From Flavobacteriaceae bacterium (lineage in GTDB: Bacteria; Bacteroidota; Bacteroidia; Flavobacteriales; Flavobacteriaceae), in contig JABDPL010000216.1 in assembly GCA_013042825.1 (NCBI GenBank), positions 1 to 10,222 on the forward strand: a DNA stretch of 10,222 nt. The letters are read 5' to 3'. Positions 7,159 through 10,222 of the stretch are shown here, piece by piece. The position numbers and the translations under genes are program-made. Under the pieces are notes generated by a model. It worked only from the letters and a program-made list of their open reading frames with translations. It did not search any database and was not told the DNA's origin. Every line of letters begins with the position of its first letter. Position 1 is the first letter of the stretch.

Positions 7159-8229
7159 TTGAATAGACTGCCCAATTTAGATGTGCTCAGGTTCTTTCTG
7201 GCTTCAGCAGTTGTCTTGTTCCATATTCCGAAATTAAGTCGCAATCAGGGGCTTCCATTTTACGATGAATTACCGATATTTCACAGGGGTCATGAGGCTG
7301 TTTATATGTTCTTTGTTTTGAGTGGTTTTCTGATAATACAGCTTATTTACAGGGCAAAACTCAAGCATGTTTTCTCCATAAGAAAATTTTACATGCGCCG
7401 GATTTTACGAATTTTCCCGTTGTATTATTTGATCCTGATCTTTGGTTTCACCTTCTATAATTTCATCTTGCCCCAGCTAAATATCGATTTCGATATCCGT
7501 TATGAGTTGTGGGAAGGGATATTACTTACGGTTTTTTTCCTGCCAAACGTTTTTTCGAAATTGTATTCGCCCGGAGGCATACTTGAGATTCTCTGGTCGA
7601 TAGGAATTGAAGAGCAGTTCTACCTGATGATCGCGCCCCTGCTTTATTTCGTGAGAAATCGCTATGTGCTCATCGTACTGGGCGCACTAACAACGGTGTA
7701 TTTTGTTATTTTTCATTTGGAAGGTATAGAGGTGCTCAGGAAATTCCGCTTCGTCTTCTTCTTTATTTTTTCAGGCGGACTGATCGGTATTCTGGAAATG
7801 CGCAAGTCGCTTGAATTTATGAAACGAGGTAAGATCATACCAGTAATCGTTGTTCTGCTCACCGCACTTTTCTTTTTCACCGATCTCCTGGTTATCAAAA
7901 CCTTATGGATGAAGCATCTTCTGTTATCGGTTTTGTTTTCCTTTTTTATTCACAGCCTGAGTTATAACAATTTAGGTATCGGGATAACCAACAAGCTTTT
8001 GAATTACCTGGGAACCATATCCTATGGGATTTATATGTATCATATCATAGCACTGAATACCGTGGTATTCCTGTTCCTGAAAATTGAAAACCTCGGAATT
8101 TTTAATGATACGTTTACAGTGATTACAATAAATATTCTGACTTTTGCAGTGACGATTTTTATATCGCATTTGTCATATAAGTATTTCGAATCGTATTTCC
8201 TTAATCTGAAAAGCAAGTATAGAACATGA
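7159..8229 (+). CDS. Membrane acyltransferase, acyltransferase-3 family (OafA/OatA type)
   Basis: Acyltransferase-3 proteins move acyl groups, usually acetyl, across the membrane onto sugars of polysaccharides, lipid-linked glycans or peptidoglycan. This one has 356 residues with about ten hydrophobic segments and no extracytoplasmic SGNH domain, so it is the membrane-only form. The R-x10-H motif is present (Arg11, His22), as are FFVLSGFLI (51-59), RRILRIFP (80-87), WSIGIEEQFYL (146-156, with Glu151/152) and the late YLGTISYGIYMYH (283-295). Translation is drawn from a TTG because the frame has no upstream ATG before a stop at 7138-7140, and the next in-frame ATG (residue 50) would remove the catalytic histidine. 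The last four bases overlap the glmM start (ATGA), implying coupled translation. By eye the gene is richer in A/T than its neighbours, which is common for membrane proteins. The acceptor molecule is unknown; the link to glmM hints at envelope sugar chemistry. Confidence 0.9.
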   Translation: MNRLPNLDVLRFFLASAVVLFHIPKLSRNQGLPFYDELPIFHRGHEAVYMFFVLSGFLIIQLIYRAKLKHVFSIRKFYMRRILRIFPLYYLILIFGFTFYNFILPQLNIDFDIRYELWEGILLTVFFLPNVFSKLYSPGGILEILWSIGIEEQFYLMIAPLLYFVRNRYVLIVLGALTTVYFVIFHLEGIEVLRKFRFVFFFIFSGGLIGILEMRKSLEFMKRGKIIPVIVVLLTALFFFTDLLVIKTLWMKHLLLSVLFSFFIHSLSYNNLGIGITNKLLNYLGTISYGIYMYHIIALNTVVFLFLKIENLGIFNDTFTVITINILTFAVTIFISHLSYKYFESYFLNLKSKYRT

Positions 8230-9614
8230 CCTTAATAAAATCTATTTCCGGGATACGCGGAACCATCGGTGGAGGCGTAGGCGAGAATTTAACCCCGGTT
8301 GATGCCGTAAATTACGCTGCTGCATATGGAACCTGGATCAAGATGCATCGCAGGAAAGAACATTATAAGGTTGTTGTGGGACGGGATGCCAGGATATCAG
8401 GAGAGATGATTCAAAACCTGGTCATGCAGACTTTGGTAGGCCTTGGGTTTCATGTGGTCGATGTTGGGTTGTCAACTACCCCTACTGTTGAAATGGCGGT
8501 TCCCATGGAACATGCCGATGGTGGTATTATTCTCACTGCCAGTCACAATCCAAGGCAGTGGAATGCCCTGAAATTGCTCAATCCCAAAGGAGAATTTCTC
8601 AGTGCTGCTGACGGGCAGATGGTTCTTGATATTGCCGATGCCATGGATTTTGAGTTTTCCGAAGTCGATGATTTGGGTAGAATCAGCCTGAATCAGGCCT
8701 ATATCGAACTACATATTGATGAAATTCTCGATTTACCTCTGGTGAATAAGGAAGCCATAGAACAGGCAAATTTCAAAGTGGTTGTCGATGGTGTGAATTC
8801 CACCGGAGGCATAGCCATTCCGAGGTTACTCGAGCGCCTTGGCGTGCACGCGGTGAAGCTTTTTTGCGATCCTACGGGTGAGTTCCCCCATAATCCTGAG
8901 CCTCTGAAGGAGCACCTAACCGATCTGTCTGAAGCAGTGGTTAAAGAAAGAGCAGAGCTGGGTATTGTAGTTGATCCCGATGTGGATCGCCTGGCGTTTA
9001 TATGCCATGATGGTGAAATGTTTGGTGAGGAGTATACCCTGGTGGCATGCGCCGATTATATTTTGAGCAAAAAACCTGGTAAAACAGTTAGTAATATGAG
9101 CTCTTCAAGGGCCTTGAGGGATGTAACCCGGTCTTATAACCAGGATTATCATGCCAGTGCTGTAGGGGAAGTTAACGTGGTTGAATTGATGAAGGAGACC
9201 AATGCGGTTATCGGAGGTGAGGGCAATGGCGGGGTCATCTACCCCGAACTACATTATGGCCGTGATGCGCTTGTGGGTGTGGCCTTATTCCTCAGTCTGC
9301 TTGCAGAACGCCGTTTAACGGCCAGGGATTTACGGGACAGCTATCCCTCTTATTACATGAGTAAGAAAAAGATCGAACTCACACCGGAACTGGATGTAGA
9401 CGGTATTTTAAAGACCCTGGCAGACCGGTACTCGAAGGAGGAGTTCTCAACCGTTGATGGCTTGAAAATTGATTTCGAGGATCACTGGGTACATCTTCGC
9501 AAGAGCAATACCGAACCCATTATCCGTATTTATTCGGAAGCCGGGTCTCAGGCTCAGGCAGATGAGGTCGCCATGAATTTCATCGAGGAAATACAACGAC
9601 TTGTCAATATTTAG
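8226..9614 (+). CDS. glmM: Phosphoglucosamine mutase / phosphohexomutase (alpha-D-phosphohexomutase family)
   Basis: The enzyme interconverts hexose 6- and 1-phosphates through a phosphoserine. GlmM makes glucosamine 1-phosphate for UDP-GlcNAc, the precursor of peptidoglycan and lipopolysaccharide. The 462-residue protein has all four family domains: substrate entry SGIRGTIG (8-15), phosphoserine loop TASHNP (104-109, Ser106), metal loop DPDVDR (250-255), sugar-specificity loop GEGNGG (331-336) and phosphate-binding loop RKSNTEP (425-431). The specificity loop reads GEGNGG where classical GlmM has GEQSGH, and it resembles the archaeal-type GlmM/ManB branch found widely in Bacteroidota; phosphomannomutase or phosphoglucomutase activity therefore cannot be excluded. 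The ATG overlaps the acyltransferase stop by four bases. The stop (9612-9614) directly abuts a promoter-like box for the next gene. The family is certain; the exact sugar is probable only. Confidence 0.88.
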   Translation: MTLIKSISGIRGTIGGGVGENLTPVDAVNYAAAYGTWIKMHRRKEHYKVVVGRDARISGEMIQNLVMQTLVGLGFHVVDVGLSTTPTVEMAVPMEHADGGIILTASHNPRQWNALKLLNPKGEFLSAADGQMVLDIADAMDFEFSEVDDLGRISLNQAYIELHIDEILDLPLVNKEAIEQANFKVVVDGVNSTGGIAIPRLLERLGVHAVKLFCDPTGEFPHNPEPLKEHLTDLSEAVVKERAELGIVVDPDVDRLAFICHDGEMFGEEYTLVACADYILSKKPGKTVSNMSSSRALRDVTRSYNQDYHASAVGEVNVVELMKETNAVIGGEGNGGVIYPELHYGRDALVGVALFLSLLAERRLTARDLRDSYPSYYMSKKKIELTPELDVDGILKTLADRYSKEEFSTVDGLKIDFEDHWVHLRKSNTEPIIRIYSEAGSQAQADEVAMNFIEEIQRLVNI

Positions 9615-9622
9615 TATTTTTG
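9615..9622 (+). promoter_or_regulatory. Bacteroidota-type -7 promoter element for the aminotransferase gene
   Basis: These bases read TATTTTTG, an exact TAnnTTTG match beginning at the first base after the glmM stop codon. Transcription would start near 9628, leaving a leader of about 17 bases before the ATG at 9645. No TTG is visible at the usual -33 distance inside the glmM 3' end, so strength is uncertain. It suggests that the aminotransferase can be expressed separately from glmM. A four-codon frame (ATG at 9631, TGA at 9640-9642) ends two bases before the gene start and is probably chance. Confidence 0.5.
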
Positions 9623-9644
9623 CGGAATCAATGTTCAACTGAAA

Positions 9645-10222
9645 ATGATCACGACCCAAACGGCAACGGAAAGGCGATCGGAACTGGAAGCCTATTTCAA
9701 ACAATTCCGGGACAATATCATAGGTATTGACCAGGAGTTTGAATCGCCGTATGGCAAAAAACGTATCGTTTATACAGACTGGACGGCTTCGGGACGATTA
9801 TACAGGCCGATTGAAGACAGGATCCTGGAGGAATTCGGCCCTTATGTGGCGAATACGCATACCGAAACTACAGAATCGGGTACAGCCATGACCCTGGCCT
9901 ATCACAAGGCCAAGGATATCATAAAAGGACATGTGAACTGTGATGATGACAACGTGCTGATCGTTTCCGGAACCGGTATGACCGGTGTGGTGAATAAGTT
10001 TCAGAGAATCCTCGGATTGAAGATCCCTGAGAATCTTGAAAAATATACCGAAATACCTGAGGAGATCAGGCCTGTTGTATTCATAACCCACATGGAACAT
10101 CACAGCAACCAGACCTCGTGGCTGGAGACCATGTGTAAGGTAGAAGTTATTCCCCCGGGACCTGAGGGGCTTTTTAGTATAGATAATCTCAAGGCTCTAT
10201 TAAACAAGTATAAGGATCATAC
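9645..10222 (+). CDS. Class V PLP-dependent aminotransferase (cysteine desulfurase-like), C-terminus cut off by window edge
   Basis: These are the first 192 codons of a fold-type I, class V PLP enzyme, the family of cysteine desulfurases, selenocysteine lyases and isopenicillin N epimerase-like proteins. The open frame runs from the ATG at 9645 to the right edge. Family marks are YTDWTASGRLYRPIED (43-58), the N-terminal substrate/cofactor region; ANTHTETTESG (69-79); VSGTGMTGVVNKF (107-119), the PLP-phosphate glycine-rich turn; and THMEHHSNQTSW (148-159), corresponding to the EHH(S/A)N segment whose histidine stacks on the PLP ring in SufS. The Schiff-base lysine and any desulfurase cysteine loop would lie beyond the window, so the reaction cannot be called. 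The N-terminus differs enough from SufS/IscS that I would not name it as either. It lies 30 bases after glmM behind its own promoter-like box, with an A-rich start region and no Shine-Dalgarno. Confidence 0.88.
   Translation, partial: MITTQTATERRSELEAYFKQFRDNIIGIDQEFESPYGKKRIVYTDWTASGRLYRPIEDRILEEFGPYVANTHTETTESGTAMTLAYHKAKDIIKGHVNCDDDNVLIVSGTGMTGVVNKFQRILGLKIPENLEKYTEIPEEIRPVVFITHMEHHSNQTSWLETMCKVEVIPPGPEGLFSIDNLKALLNKYKDH

Noticed and set aside
7972..8169. Minus-strand frames opposite the acyltransferase (also 7713-7898)
   Set aside because: The plus-strand acyltransferase motifs continue through both places, so these are antisense shadows.
1..10222. CRISPR arrays, transposase genes, tRNA or rRNA genes, defence or toxin-antitoxin modules
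   Set aside because: No spaced direct repeats, terminal inverted repeats, cloverleaf-like segments or related protein motifs were seen; almost every base is accounted for by housekeeping-type genes.

Overview
This window looks like an ordinary chromosomal segment from a member of the Bacteroidota, most likely a Flavobacteriaceae-type marine or environmental bacterium. Three things point there. No start codon is preceded by a convincing Shine-Dalgarno sequence. Promoter-like sites match the Bacteroidota -7 consensus TAnnTTTG. The UvrA, gamma-glutamyltransferase and GlmM-like proteins read like that group's versions. There is no tRNA, rRNA, CRISPR array, insertion sequence or phage gene, and coding density is very high, with most gaps between 4 and 10 bases.

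The left two thirds (1-7118) are all on the minus strand. Reading in the direction of transcription, a tight four-gene run comes first: acyl-carrier-protein phosphodiesterase (6522-7118), a lipoprotein gamma-glutamyltransferase (4808-6517), an AlkD-type DNA alkylation repair protein (4132-4797) and a membrane-anchored protein of unknown function (3417-4127). The gaps inside this run are 4, 10 and 4 bases. A 112-base intergenic region follows, carrying a TAnnTTTG promoter element. Then come uvrA (473-3304) and, 8 bases later, a LOG/TIGR00730-family nucleotide hydrolase that runs off the left edge (1-464).

The right third is on the plus strand and starts divergently, 40 bases from the phosphodiesterase gene. 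A membrane acyltransferase of the OafA/OatA type (7159-8229) overlaps by four bases (ATGA) a phosphoglucosamine mutase-like gene, glmM (8226-9614). Immediately after the glmM stop is another TAnnTTTG box, followed by a class V PLP-dependent aminotransferase (9645 to the right edge, incomplete).

Functionally the window mixes DNA repair (UvrA for bulky lesions, AlkD for alkylated bases), thiol/glutathione-type peptide turnover (GGT), coenzyme recycling on acyl carrier protein, and envelope precursor chemistry (glmM with an acyltransferase). I found no clear sign of a new multi-gene system. The points most worth a second look are the uvrA start codon, a Cys-to-Ser change in the first UvrA zinc module, the start of the acyltransferase gene, and the unassigned membrane-anchored protein in the repair/GGT run.
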